From Gnetum montanum (Eukaryota > Streptophyta > Gnetopsida > Gnetales > Gnetaceae): a stretch of 58,195 nucleotides of DNA. The DNA lies in assembly GCA_015680685.1 (NCBI GenBank), contig MNCI01006092.1, positions 171,165 through 229,359 on the forward strand, given 5' to 3'. Under the pieces are notes generated by a model. The model worked only from the letters and a program-made list of their open reading frames with translations, was not told where the DNA came from and did no database searches. Of this stretch, positions 45,690 through 57,679 are shown piece by piece. Positions within the stretch are counted from its first letter, which is position 1; each line of letters begins with the position of its first letter. The position numbers were made by a program, and so were the translations under genes.

Positions 45690-47100
45690 AGCATACGTCA
45701 TGTGGAAGGTATGGGGGATTTTGCTTCTTTATATAAGCATGATGATGATGATGTTCAACAAGTTTGTAGGAGCCTCAAAGAGCCATTGATGAGTATGATA
45801 GACTAATGAAGGGACTATTCCTAATTGTAATTTTAGGAAAAATATTTTGTTTGAAAAGCATTGTAGTGACATGGAAGGCCACATGTGTAGGGTTAAAACA
45901 TTGAAAATTATGGGTAGGCACTATTTTTGGCCTAGCATGACAACTAAAGTTTTAAAATTTATCTAGGAGTATTTAACTTATCAAAAATTCAAAAGAGATA
46001 AAGGAGTGGATGGACATTATATATCTCTACTAATTCCCAAGGATCCATAAGAAAGTATGTCTATGGATTTTGTGATTGGTATTTCAAAAACAAAAATTGG
46101 GAATAATGTAATTTTTATTATTTTGAATACATTCTCCAAGATGGCACACTTCATTCCATGTAAAAAGATGAGTGATGATTTTCGTGTTGCAAATTTGTTT
46201 TTCCAGCATGTTATGAAGTTGCATGAAATTCCTTTGAATATTGTTAGTGATAGAGAGTCTAGATTTACAAGTTACTTTTGGAGGTTCCTTTGGAAAATTT
46301 TAGGGTCAAAGTTGAATTTTTCTAGTGCACATCATCCACAATCTCATGGTCAAATAGAGGTGATGAATAAATCCTTGCTAAACATATTAAGATGTTTGTA
46401 TGATGGATAGTTAAACATGTGGAAAAACTTGTTGTGTCATGATGAGTTTTCATATAGTAATGCTTTTCATGTTGCTATTGGTAAAATTCCATTTGAGGTT
46501 AACTATGGATTTTGTCAAAAGATGATGAACACTTTAAAGATCTTTGATAGTCAAGCTAACCTTAGTGCTAATTTTGTGCAAGAGATGAGGGAACTCCATG
46601 CACAAGCTAAATTAAATCTTATGAAAAAGGTTAAAGAGAAAGTCCTAAAGAGGAATGAGGATAAACAAAAGCTTAATTTTATTGTTGGTGACTTGGTTTA
46701 GGTGCACTTGAAGAAGAAGTGATTAAGAGGTATTAACTTCTCCAAGTTGACAACCAAGAAGATGGGGCCTTTCAAAATCATGGCTAAGATTAATGATATT
46801 TCTTTTGTGATTGATTTACCAAATGATGCTATTATGTCTTTTATGTTTAATTTTTCAAATCTTATGCACTATCATGGACCACGTAATGAGAAAACCATAA
46901 AAGGTAGCATTGATGAGTTGAAGGGGGCTATTAATCAATTCAAGCCTTTAATAGGAAGGAAGGTACTCAAGTAGAGGAAAGCTTCTAGCACTTGAAGAAT
47001 CAATAGATATGAATATTTAATCTATTGGAAGGATTAGTCTATGGATGATGTTGTATGCATCCATGATAATGAACTTCATGAGTGGGGGATCACTTCAACC
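45690..47100 (+). pseudogene. E5 integrase with chromodomain-like tail
   Basis: A zinc-finger remnant (HMCRVKTLKIMGRHYFWPSM, near 45890) precedes the core: SMDFVIGISKTKIG (first Asp), FSKMAHFIPCKKM, IVSDRESRFTSYFWRFLW (second Asp), then HHPQSHGQIEVMNKSLLNIL (Glu). The stretch 46057-46410 is open for 118 codons. LKKK, KMGPFKIMAKINDISFVIDL (46740-46830) is the GPF module, and RYEYLIYWKD near 47010 resembles a chromodomain, which targets insertion to heterochromatin. Stops at 46408 and 46700 and in the zinc finger inactivate it. It is the best preserved coding block of E5. Confidence 0.85.
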
Positions 47101-47134
47101 CCTACTCCTTTGTTCACATGAGTTTAATTTTTGA

Positions 47135-47148
47135 AGGATGGAAGAGTT
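47135..47148 (+). other. E5 polypurine tract
   Basis: GAAGGATGGAAGAG-type purine-rich run immediately before the 3' LTR start, on the element sense strand. Confidence 0.6.
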
Positions 47149-47149
47149 G

Positions 47150-48076
47150 GAATAGGGACACATCTTATAATCCCCTTATTCTCCCCTATGTATGTATTTT
47201 TTAGGTTTTTAACTCTATAGAGACGTCTTAGAGGTCAAGAAGATTTCTTGGTCGGGAGTGGAGTCTTCATAGTAGATGTCTTTGTCTAGTAGGAGATGAC
47301 TTGGAATTAGATGAGATGTCTTGGGGGACACATCTCCATAACAAAGGAGATGTCTCAGGCAAGACATCTTGTGCAAAATGAGACATATTATATAGGAAGG
47401 GGAAATCTCCCAAAAATAGAAAATTTCTTGATCAAAAGAGGTGTTTTTTGCAAGAGATGATCCAAGGAGATGAGAGATGATTCATATTGTTGGAAAACTT
47501 CTAGAATTAACTATTCCAAGTTGGAAAACAACCAAGAGATAAAGGAAAATGATAAAAATAGCATGGGAACTCCAAGTTGAGCTTGTAGAAGTTTTTCCTA
47601 GGTTTTTATCTTATTCTTCTTAATAAGTTAGTCGGTATTTCATAATTGTACAAGGTGGGAAAAAGTAATAGAGAAGTCTTGATGAGAGCTCTTGAGTTGA
47701 GGAGAGTTTAGCAAGAGTGTGGTAGAGCACATTGAGTGAGTGCAAGAATGATTGTAGCTCCAAGATCAATGTGTGTGGATTGGCCTATGTGTTCTTATCT
47801 CTTGTTTACTTCTCTAAACTAAATCTCAATCCTAGGTTATGGAAGAGATTTTCCATCGGTTATATCTTGCATTGAGAATAACCATTGTGGTTGTGGATCC
47901 TCATGCTTCGTAGCATCATTTGTGTGTTTTATGGATTTGGGGAATCCTATTGTAATATGCAAATTGAATAATTAAAGATAGCTAGTTTTCTTATTTTCTA
48001 GAAAAATTAATTATCTTTTCATAACATTTGGATTTAGTATTTGAAGATGATTAATTATTAGAATGAACCTACTCCA
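47150..48076 (+). repeat. E5 3' LTR
   Basis: Direct repeat of 15251-16144, starting TGGAATAGGGACAC and ending GAACCTACTCCA. Carries the same array, with one intact GACGTC at 47222-47227. Length 927 bp. Confidence 0.85.
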
Positions 48077-48714
48077 TACCAGTCTAAAAATAAACCCATA
48101 AACTAAGGGATATGGATAAATATTTTTGGTATGGGAACTAAGAAAAGAAAATATTAATTGGATGAATATCGTAATGATAGAAAGAAATATTGATGAATGG
48201 TGGAGAAAATCCAAGCAAATTTCCCTTCAACCACCTTACTCCCAAAACCATTGGGTATTTTCTTTATGCTCTCTCTTTGATGACCTAATGTACTCTAAAT
48301 TTTCTTTAATATTGTTATTTATTTATTTTGGGTTCAACATCTCCCCCATATGCCCCTTCCCCCAACTCCTAATAAGGAAATTATATCAACCATGATCACC
48401 ATTCCAATTCAAAGTTCATGAGCTAATTTCAAATAAGGAGATTGTACTAGCTATGATTATTATTTCAATTAAAAGTTATTTTCTAGAACTTCTAAATATA
48501 AGTTCTCTTAAGCTTTGATTAGCTAAATATCATATGAATGTATGAAAAGAGTGAATTACTACTAAATGAATAGTTGAAGATCATTGAGCAATGGTGTTAT
48601 GTTCATTATATGTCAACAATGTCCTATTAATCAAAATTTTCTCATTATGTTGGTGCATTTGTATCAATGCATATACGACAATGCTCTATGTGGGTGTGGG
48701 TGTGTGGGTGTGTG
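48077..48714. other. Unassigned sequence right of E5
   Basis: AT-rich, no motif. The frame at 48126-48395 is not supported. A GTGTGG-rich run at 48685-48720 borders the LINE tail. Confidence 0.4.
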
Positions 48715-49115
48715 TGTGTGACCATCATCATCATCACCATTCTAGTCTTTTCCCAACAAAATGGGGTTGCCTACATGATTTTTTATCATCATTCACCACT
48801 ATGAACTATTTGATCTTTATTTATTTGTAGTTTCTTTAATTTATCTTCAATGGTTTTTTCTAAGACTTTTTTAGTCTTCCTTTTAGTGGCTTTTCTAGAA
48901 TATTGATATAGCAACCTTTTTTATAAGCTCATTGTTTGATCTTCTTTGCACATGTCCAAGATATATAAGCCACCATTCTTGTAAATTATCTAAAACAGAA
49001 GCCATTCCAGATATTCCTCTAATATATATGTCATGCAATTTATCTCTTTGGATAACATTCAACATTCATTTGAACATTCATATTTCTACCATACTAATTT
49101 GTTTATATATATATA
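48715..49115 (-). mobile_element. 3' end of an RTE-type LINE
   Basis: On minus, 49110-48770 encodes a decayed C terminus with VEI.MFK.MLNVIQRDKLHD, YLGHVQRRSNNELIKKV and a final HVGNPILLGKD, the pattern I associate with plant RTE-clade retrotransposons (GHVQRR box followed by the DPT-like end). The 3' end runs into a short GAT-repeat tail (plus ATCATCATC at 48723-48735), as in RTE tails. The 5' part is missing, as is usual for truncated LINEs. Confidence 0.65.
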
Positions 49116-49124
49116 TATATATAT
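49102..49124. repeat. (TA)n microsatellite
   Basis: Uninterrupted TA repeat at the inner edge of the LINE fragment. Confidence 0.85.
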
Positions 49125-51108
49125 AAGTAGAGGAACATTAATGAAATCTTTTTAATTACTATAGTGAAGTTATAATAGTTTTATTTTGTGATTTGTAGCA
49201 ATCAACTACTACTTCAAGCATGTGTCTAAATCAGCTATTTAAAGTCTTTATTTGAGTAGTTATACCTAAATGTAACAATGTTTTGAATGTGGATTAATAA
49301 ACTAAAATGAGATAACTAAATGAGTTCTAATAAAATTCAAACTTTAAAAATAATTATTGAAAATTAATCAATTAAAAATCACAAAGAAAAACACTTACTA
49401 GATTAACACTACTGTATTATTGAATGAAAAATAGTGGTAGAGAGCACCATGATAGTAGATCCGTAGATGCTACACATTCATCATAAGGGAAAAAAATATC
49501 TCTAAGCTTGATATCCCATTGGACTTCTAAGAGCATCATAAGGATGAGAACAAACACAATGCTTTCATAAGAGACCAAAAATTCCTTTGAGTAAAAATTT
49601 AAACACTTGCTAATTTCTTGGAATTCACCAAGCAAAACCCCTTAGGATAAAACAATACAAAATGGGTTTTTTTTTATTTCAGAAAACCCAAGCTTCTTAG
49701 AGTAATGTGACAAAGAAATGAAACTATAGGTAGAGATTTAGAAATCTAATCTACATATTAAGCTCATACAAGCTAGAACAAAAGATAAAAAAGAAAGTAC
49801 TAGAAAAAACATGAAATGCAATATAGTGAAAGTGAAGAATAAGCCAATAGCATTTTAAACCTTTGGAGAGATGATGAGCAAGTATGGTGTAGCTTTTCAC
49901 TTTGATAAAATTCAACCCTATACTAATGCGCTAAGAGAATGTATAGAGAAGGAATGCTTTCATGTAGCTATGGATTGAAGAATGCCAAGGTAAGTAATAT
50001 TAGACATACCTAAGCAAAAGTCTTTTATAGCCAAACTTATTTTGAATGTTTCTAACCACTCCAAGTGGAACTAGAGATAGTAAAATGATTCATATAGATT
50101 TTATTTTTCACATATTAGATACATAGATCATCCCATTTATGGCTTGGATGTACACTCTATAGTTGTCTCTAATTTGGATGGGATGTCCCAAGAAAAAAAG
50201 CTAGACATCCACCCTAAATTAAGAATAATTTTTTTTTTACATACTAGAAAATATTTTAATTTCTCTAAATCCACTACCTCACATCCTAAATCTTCCAAGC
50301 TAATCCAAAACAACTTCCTAACTTCTTATTATTGTTCCATGGTCAGCTGCTTAACTAAGACCTACACATATGACCATTAAGACTAAGAAACCTTATTCAT
50401 TTTGAAGTTTTAGCACAACAAAACATGATATTGATCAAAAATATCCTATTTTAATGATGTTTAAAAACTTGAAAAGCAATGAGCATTGTAAAATAAAATA
50501 TATTCAAGAATAATTATTTTTAATTCTTACTAGCAAAATAAAGTATTCTCTATTAGTTACGTAGGCAAATAAAATAAACTACTATAACATAAAACATCAA
50601 CTAAAAGCTCAATTACAAAAAAGTATAGCATAAAAGGCATTATAGAGCATGTTAAGTTTCCAAACCCATGTACAAGACATAGAAAAACATAAAATATGGT
50701 TATACATACTAATAAATCCATGGATATGGTCCTCTCAAGTCTTTCTCTTTTCTAGAATTTACCTAAAAAGATGAAATTTTGAAATTATCATGGCACTTAA
50801 TCCTAGGAAGCTATATCATTTAAGCCTATAGTAAGATTCATCAATTGATATTCTTATTTCTTATCATCATTGTTGCCAATAAACTACTACTAGTAACTAC
50901 TTCATCCTTTGATCACGCAACTAGTTCCTCAATTACCATTTTCTATTTTTGATGGGGAAAAAGCATTAATTTGTATTTTATGATCCAAGAATACTGACTA
51001 ATTAACGGTACATCCCACTAAATAAAAGGAATCACTGTGGGTTTAATGCTACTAATAAATCTTTGGTATGACAGGATCAAAGGTACTTTGCATAAATCCC
51101 TAAATAAA
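49125..51108. other. Unassigned AT-rich sequence
   Basis: No gene or repeat recognised. The frames at 49417-49635 and 50144-50380 are short, without motifs, and sit in low-complexity sequence. Confidence 0.4.
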
Positions 51109-52525
51109 TGTAACACCTTACTTCCTAATCTCAGGTTAGAGATCATTATGTTGGATATATAACCCCTAATGAATGATTGATCATGGTAGAAATATGAAAA
51201 GTGAAATGAGACTAATGAAGAAAAAGGAGAGAAATATAATTTTATTAATACACATAAATGTATAGGCTGAAAATTGGAAATGAACTAAAAGAATTTAAAT
51301 ATCATAAATTGAAAATCTAAAATAAATGAAAAAGAAATATTATCATAAATCTAAAATGAAACTCTCACAAAATATATAGCATGAATCATGGTATGCCTAG
51401 CCATACATAACCCATAGTCCAATATATGGAATATAGAGGGAAACATCTAAACATATCTACTAAATAGTCTCACATGAGAATATCAAATAATATATAAAGT
51501 TAATAAATAACATGAAATGAAGTCTCTAAATTGGAAAAACCACTAAAGACCTCCATACTCCACCTAGCCATGATAACTTAAAAATAAAAGAGAGAGCAAG
51601 TATACACTAATTGAGAAATCTTGACACATTCTCTAGCTAAATCATAGATAGATCTCATGATGGCTAGGTGAGGCATTCTTAAACTAAAAAACATGTTAGT
51701 GTGCATAAATCATTCATACAACCAAGAGCACATAACCATGTTTATCTAATACCAAAGTACCAAACTATACTAACCAAATTGAATGCCACTCCACCCACCA
51801 ACCTATAAGCAAAGAGGCTAGTACACGCTACACTTAGTTTCAAATGTGTCAAATGTTGTCATGTGTACTTGATGAATTTCAAATCTCAAACCAAAGTTAA
51901 ACTACAATAAACATGGATTTATTATTAATCTCAACTAAACTATAGGTGTCATCTAGGACATCACCTCTAAGGTTCATAAATCTATCAGTGGTAAATGTGT
52001 CACCTAGGACATCATCTCTAATATTATAGAGACATTAAAAAATGATCAATAAGCCATGGATCACCCTCTCATGTACATGGGTTCTACAATAAAAGCCACA
52101 TTGGTGCATTCAATGAGGGTCAATCACCAATCATCTCCAAGGAGTCCATTTTGAACTAGCTACACAACATGATGCTATCTTTAACATTCACACATCCATA
52201 TGAGCATACAATCAAGGAAAACCAAACATTGATGGTGGAGGACCACAACCAAAATGAAAAAGTCCAACAATCCAAGAGGGTCCATCAAACAACACTAAAT
52301 TGAAACTAACATGCCATAAAAGACATTCTAATTAACTAAGACATATAATTATGGCAACAATAAGAGACAAAGAAGGATGATAAGAGATGCCATGAATTAA
52401 TAATGATATTGTCCAAACCAAATGATCTTTCTCAAATGAGAGTACATCAATACTTGAAGTTTCGATGAGGGATTCAAGATTTTAGATAAGACTAAGTGAG
52501 TTTATGATAATTTCAAGGTGTTACA
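51109..52525. repeat. Probable LTR with 11-bp terminal inverted repeats
   Basis: Begins TGTAACACCTT and ends AAGGTGTTACA, a perfect 11-bp inverted terminal repeat 1417 bp apart, in the size range of the other LTRs. The flanks ATAAA and GAATC do not match, and I see no primer site or polypurine tract, so orientation is open. A short duplicated phrase (GTGTCA.CTAGGACATCA) occurs at 51946 and 51997. Confidence 0.5.
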
Positions 52526-55324
52526 GAATCAATAGAAACCTATTTGAAGACACATTGAAGTTTTAGGCTTTGCAAGAGACATTTTCCAAAAATTGCCCTA
52601 GCAAGAAAGACATATTTTTTTGTAAGAAAACATGGGAAAGACATCTTGAAAAATCATAAGATATCTTGTAACTAAGGAAGATGTCTTCCCAAGGATATCC
52701 TATAGTTAATAAAGACATCTAATTTACTAGGAAGACATCTTGTTAGCCAAGAAGACATCTTTATGAGATTCCTAGCATGTGGGAAAGATGTCTAGTATGA
52801 GAGGAATAAGAGCTAAAATAATTGAAAGAAAACACAAACACATGGTACTTTCCAAGGATACCAAGGACAAAGGAAGCATGGCTCAATAAGTAAATAATCA
52901 TAACAAAATGAAGGAAATATAGAAACAAAACAATAACACCAAAATGGAATCTTATCTCTCATGAATCAATGAAATGCACAAGCCTATAAAAAGTAGTAAT
53001 TTCTTGAACTAATGGAACTTAAAGGATCTTATGCTAGAGTAAATGAGATGGAATTCAAAATACTATATGTAGAGCAATAACTAAATCCCAAAAGTGATTG
53101 ATGAAATGATTTTCAGCATCCCATTAATTTAAAAATGTTGAAATGCATGAAAATAAAATCTAGTAGTAAGGGGAAAATATAGTAAATTAAAATTCCAGAA
53201 TTATACATGTTATCCATTGAAGGCAAGACCTAATACTAAATATTTTTTATAAAAGTAATATTAAAAAAATATTTTAGAAATGAGTAAAATACAATAGTAA
53301 ATATAAAAATCAAGTAACAAATTAAATTATGGCAAAAGCTCCTTTCTAGTGGTTAAGGAAAAATCTAAAATTTCTAGATAAAATCTACATAGATCTATGA
53401 AAATGCAATAGCACCCACCCCATGCAAATGTGCATAAATCTTAATAATTTAATAAACTAAAAAGAATCCAAGGCTAATCACCTATAATAAGTACAAAAAT
53501 TCACACCATACAAGAAGCTCAGCTATAGATATCATGTTACTCATGATCTCAAACCAATGAAACATTCTTACCCTACCATAAGCTGTAAATCTTACAATAG
53601 ATATCCTTAGAGAAATTAGATGTTATGATGACCAGATAAGGGAGTTATGGTATTTTTAATAAAAACTCCCAAAAATCATGTAGAATAGAAATAAGCCAAT
53701 TATTATAAGTAATGATACATAAAAAGCAATCTCCCACAATCCTTGTAACTCATGTACCTCATCCATTCATAGCAAGCTAAATCAAATTAATTCTAATGCC
53801 ATAACATAAGCTTATTAATTTAAAAAAATATCATAAAAATAAAGTAAACTAAAATAAGGCTAGCTCTTATAGCAAATAATCCACACACCATTATTAATGT
53901 CAAGCCATGCCATGCTTCCAACTCTACCTCTATGAGAACTTATCATAAATCACCCACAAGGTTATTGAACATATATTGAATAAAATACATTACTAAAAAA
54001 TACCATAGAAAGGAACATGAATAAAAAAATATATTAATATCATCATAACATCTAGAGCATGAAATATTAAAATACATCAAATATAGATATACATCAATAT
54101 GGTAATCTAACTACAAACATCATTGCCACAACGTAACACACACATCCAAGCATTACCAATACAAGACTCAAGCATAAAGATAAACTAACCAAGCATCTAA
54201 AAACATGGGATTTTGTAATAAATGGATCATCATTTATCCTCAAGGGTTTGGAAGATTGCTTTCTCTCCACATATATCTCATGTTACTTAAAGGCATAAGA
54301 GCTATGAGGTTGATCCTCATAGTCCCACTACTACCAATGTTGTGGTGCCTCATTATATAACTAAATCTTCTCATTTGAATCCTTTGACCTATTTGAGTCA
54401 TGACCCCTAGATGAACCCATATTTGAAGTTTTCCAATGAGAAGTGTGCTCCTCAAATGATCATGTAGGAGTCTTAGTGGGCTGCTCATCTAAGATATGAA
54501 GGGGCTTATCTAAACATAGAATGTTGGCTCAAGAGAGCCTCTACAAAATCATATTCTATTATTATGAAATCTTGGAATAATTTTGGCCCATCTTACCAAG
54601 AGTCTTAGCAAGGGTCTACATCATCTTGTTCATGAAATACATGAGGTGATCACCTATATATCTAGACATGGTAAGCTAAGGCTTTAGGACCTATGATTTG
54701 GATTCTATAATTGTGCTTCCATTAATGCTTATCTTTTGGCATATCTAGTGATCCTTTTTTTTGCCACAAATTACTAGCATGTTGGGGATAGAAATGATCT
54801 CATTTTTGATGATTAAGCTAATCAACAATGCATGCCCAAAGATTTGAGCCTTGCAATTCTTAAACATATATCCATGGAAGTGAAATAGTTGAAATCCAAC
54901 TTAATCCTAGCAAGCAAATAATACAAAACCATGGCCTATTATGGAAGCAAGTGATAATTACTTCTATCCTTCATGATTGGTGACAAGTATGCCTAACATT
55001 GAATCATATGATCTACAAGAATCATAATAGTTTATGCTATAATCCTTGAATGGGTTAGTAATAGTGTTTAGTTTAGTTAAGGGATCACAAGTCATTGTCC
55101 TCGTAACTAGACTTGTAATGATCCATTTCACTTATATGGAAAATTATAGTTAATACATATGATAATTGATGTTAATTTGACCATGGTTCTAATCTATATG
55201 AAAATAATCAAATTAAATATCATTATCTAAAAGGAATCATCACTAGAAACCACAATGTTCATCAAACAAAGTGGGATCTTTGGAGGATTAGTAGATGAAT
55301 GAAAGCTTAACCTCTTAGAATCAA
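52526..55324. other. Unassigned sequence with one AGACATCT array
   Basis: 52565-52795 contains a further array of AGACATCT/AGATGTCT units (for example near 52640, 52679, 52716, 52734, 52758 and 52787), so an LTR of the E5/E6 type probably lies here, but no boundaries were found. 52800-55324 shows no supported gene. The minus frame at 54240-54488 has no motif. Confidence 0.4.
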
Positions 55325-55490
55325 TGCACTTAGGTTCAAACCCAAGTCTTCAACTTGAGAAACAAGTATCTTACTATCACTCCAAATGATGGTCCCTTTT
55401 ATTGGCAGTTTGGAATTAAACTCATGACCTTCTAGTTGAGAACCCAACATCTTAAACCCTATTTTGTTGTCCACCAAGCCAAATAGCTTG
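55325..55490 (-). mobile_element. tRNA-derived SINE-like double module
   Basis: Two tRNA-like blocks on minus. One has GTTGGGTTCTCAACTAGAAG followed by GAGTTTAATTCC (decayed B box, around 55450-55410). The other has AAGATACTTG, CTCAAGTTGAAG and GGGTTTGAACC (around 55370-55330). A box, anticodon-arm-like hairpin and B box are in the right order. This suggests a dimeric tRNA-derived SINE or two decayed copies. Ends are not defined. Confidence 0.4.
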
Positions 55491-55731
55491 GTTAATTATC
55501 TAATTAACTAAATATAATAATAAACTCTAAACTATCTGTGCCGCCTGAAATCGTCAGTCACCAGCTGGAAGGAAACAAAGACCGTGGGATCGCAGGATGC
55601 ACACAGAAGACCCTGTCTTCGCTTGAGGGCGAGCTGGAGTGCACGAAGGCAGAGTACCTTGGGTGGTCCGCACGCAGATCAGACAAGGATTTACCCGCAC
55701 GTATGCCGAAGTGCTATACGCTGGGTTATGC

Positions 55732-55802
55732 GTAAACAGCGTAAACGGGCGTAAACGACGTAGCATATGTGACAAGGCGTAAACGTAAACGGGCGCAAAC
55801 AG
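55732..55802. repeat. Array of GCGTAAAC units
   Basis: GCGTAAAC or CGTAAACG recurs five times within 70 bp (GCGTAAACAGCGTAAACGGG and following), with GTAAAC singletons further on near 55832-55842. It is in the downstream half of the LTR in element sense. Confidence 0.8.
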
Positions 55803-56171
55803 AAAACATGCAAGAAATTAATGTAAACTGTAAACAGTGGTATTACAGAGTTAGAATACAGTGCACCGGTCTAACGTAGTTGTGATGGACACAAGGCGGA
55901 TGAAAAGCCCCGGTGAATGCAGGGATGGCTGGGCTGGTATACGCTGTAGGCGCAGCATAGAGACGGCGTACAGGTTTTCCAGCGTAAGTGGGTTTTAGCT
56001 CTGGTGCGCAGTGTAATTGCTCCTGGGTATGCTCTGGGATTTCTGCCAGCCGTCTAGGTGAAGTGGAAAAGTGGGGTTTTTATACCGGTTGTTACGCTAG
56101 AGTCGGGTTAGGAGACACGTGGCACGTTGACCAGGTGCATACAATATACAAATATACAACATATTACATCT

Positions 56172-56570
56172 GTTGGGCGTATATGTGGGGCGTATACGCT
56201 ACATCAGGCCGGCATACACGCTGGGCGTATACGCTGGACGTGCTGGGCGTGTGAACTTGGGTGGAGATGCCATGGACACTAGGCGTACAAGCCAACAATG
56301 GCTGGGCATATATGCTGACGGCTGCCGACTTGCTTCAATTCTTGCTCTTTGGTGCTGTCTCTATTCTGTCATTGAGACTTCATCGTCGGGCGTGTGCATC
56401 TGTCGTGCCGAGCTTACAGACGAGGCGTGTACATTGGGCGCGTAAGTCAGATGTCTGCTGGGCGTATACGCTGGGCGTATACGCTAGGCGTATACGTTGG
56501 GGATGTCGGGCGTATACGTTGGGTGTATACTCCGTTGATGCTGGGCGTATACGCTGGTACTGCACTTAGT
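56172..56570. repeat. Array of GGGCGTATACGC palindromes in the E3 U3
   Basis: Eight exact GTATAC cores at 56192, 56227, 56464, 56477, 56490, 56512, 56525 and 56547, most within CTGGGCGTATACGCT, plus degenerate units (GGGCATATATGC, GGCGTGTGC). Four are 13 bp apart in pairs. It lies 130 to 525 bp from the LTR start in element sense. Confidence 0.9.
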
Positions 56571-56684
56571 GAAAAGTAAGCCTTTTGATTCCAGAAGTTG
56601 CAATGTGTGATGCCAAATGTAGCCGTGGCCGTTTGTGGGTCCCAGGGACCTGCTTCTTGCTAGGGAAGCACTAAGCTCGAAATT

Positions 56685-56769
56685 TTGTGGTGTTTCATTG
56701 GCCCCTCTTTGTTGATGCTTGGAGGAATCTACCCGAGAAGCATCGACAAAGAAGTGCAAAACACCACAA
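56685..56769. repeat. Imperfect palindrome over polypurine tract and LTR start (E3)
   Basis: Left arm 56685-56720 (TTGTGGTGTTTCATTGG...CTTTGTTGATGCTT) pairs with right arm 56738-56769 (AAGCATCGACAAAG...AAAACACCACAA) around a 17-base loop. In element sense the polypurine tract AACAAAGAGGGGCCAA and the LTR start TGAAACACCAC form one arm. Matches the E2 structure at 19794-19871. Confidence 0.85.
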
Positions 56770-57679
56770 GCAACTTGATATAGACTTTGTTCTTTTCCAT
56801 GTGACTGGACATCATCGCACCGTGTTCAGTAGTACATGGGAAAGGGAAATTTGCAGCTGATAGGAGAAGAGAGATTGTGGGGAGTGGCGAATCCCCAAGA
56901 AATTATGTTGGGAGATGGGGCGCTCGGGTGTGCGGCATGCTGATCCTTGTCAATAGCCATTGTTTAGCAGACTCGGAGTTCAGACATGCGATGGGTATCC
57001 TTTGGCAGGACAAGGCTCCTGGTTAGTGTTCAAGAGCACTTGTTGGCAAGATCAAAGCCATAGGGAGTTGTGTTACATGCTTTGGAGGAACAGAGTCCAT
57101 GTTTAATGTCTAGGGGGACCTGTTAGCGGAGAGCCAGAGCCATGCAACTATATGCTTCTTGACCATTTTAGACATGAGTACTTGGTTTTGAGACAACTGC
57201 CCTCCCGCCTAGGGCTTATATGGGAAGTGCCAGGAGTCTCATTTTTTTTCTTAGGAAATTGTAAACTCTACATTTATTTTGTACTCATGTGTGACAATAC
57301 GTGACAACATGTTAAAAATTTTGGGTGTACTGGATGTATCAGAGGCATGGTTGAATAAAATGTGTTTGTGAACGGATAGGGAATGGGTCGGTGAATGGGG
57401 ATGTACTAGTGAACGGTTTGATTTTGTCATGCATGCTATGAACATTGTCCCATCTTGTCGCTTGCGATGAGATGCATTCTTGTGCGAAAACCTCTAGGTG
57501 TTATCCTGCAAACACAACTCCAAGAAGACAAGAAAACCATGAGTGAATGATCGAGCTCAGACTTACTCGGCGGCAGATTGTATGTCGATAGTAGTAGTGT
57601 TGGTAGAATCTCCTGATGGCGGGTGATGCAGTGATGAAGTGTGAATGTGGCGGCAGATTGATGAACTAGTGAAGAACTT
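56770..57679. other. E3 internal region between integrase and 3' LTR
   Basis: No convincing gene. The minus frame at 57436-57708 overlaps the conserved noncoding phrase shared with E2 (AACTCCAAGAAGACAAGAAA near 57510), so I leave it as noncoding. Confidence 0.5.

Larger units (their letters stand above)
15251..48076 (+). mobile_element. E5: chromovirus-like Ty3/gypsy element carrying nested insertions
   Basis: Two LTRs in direct orientation (15251-16144 and 47150-48076) bracket, in order: an initiator-Met-type primer site (16149-16160), gag, protease, RT, RNase H and integrase on plus. Two younger elements split it: E2 at 18675-38559 inside RT, and E6 at 39237-45676 between RNase H and integrase. 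Removing both leaves an element of about 6.5 kb, a normal gypsy size. Integrase ends in a chromodomain-like segment, hence the chromovirus call. The flanks TATAA (15246-15250) and TACCA (48077-48081) match at only three of five positions, so I do not claim a target duplication. Confidence 0.85.
55537..56697 (-). repeat. E3 3' LTR
   Basis: Plus start TGTGCCGCCTGAAA aligns with the E2-family start TGTAACRCCTRAAA; plus end GTGGTGTTTCA is the E2-family end. Length 1161 bp, close to the E2 LTRs. It holds two CpG-rich arrays (GTAAAC units near 55730-55800 and GTATAC palindromes 56172-56552). The overlapping frames here on both strands are products of the arrays and not genes. Confidence 0.85.

Noticed and set aside
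15246-48081. TATAA/TACCA as E5 target duplication
   Set aside because: Only three of five bases agree; too weak to claim even allowing for decay.
56173-56569. Overlapping open frames on both strands over the E3 LTR
   Set aside because: They arise from the GTATAC array, which lacks stops in several frames, and have repetitive low-complexity translations.
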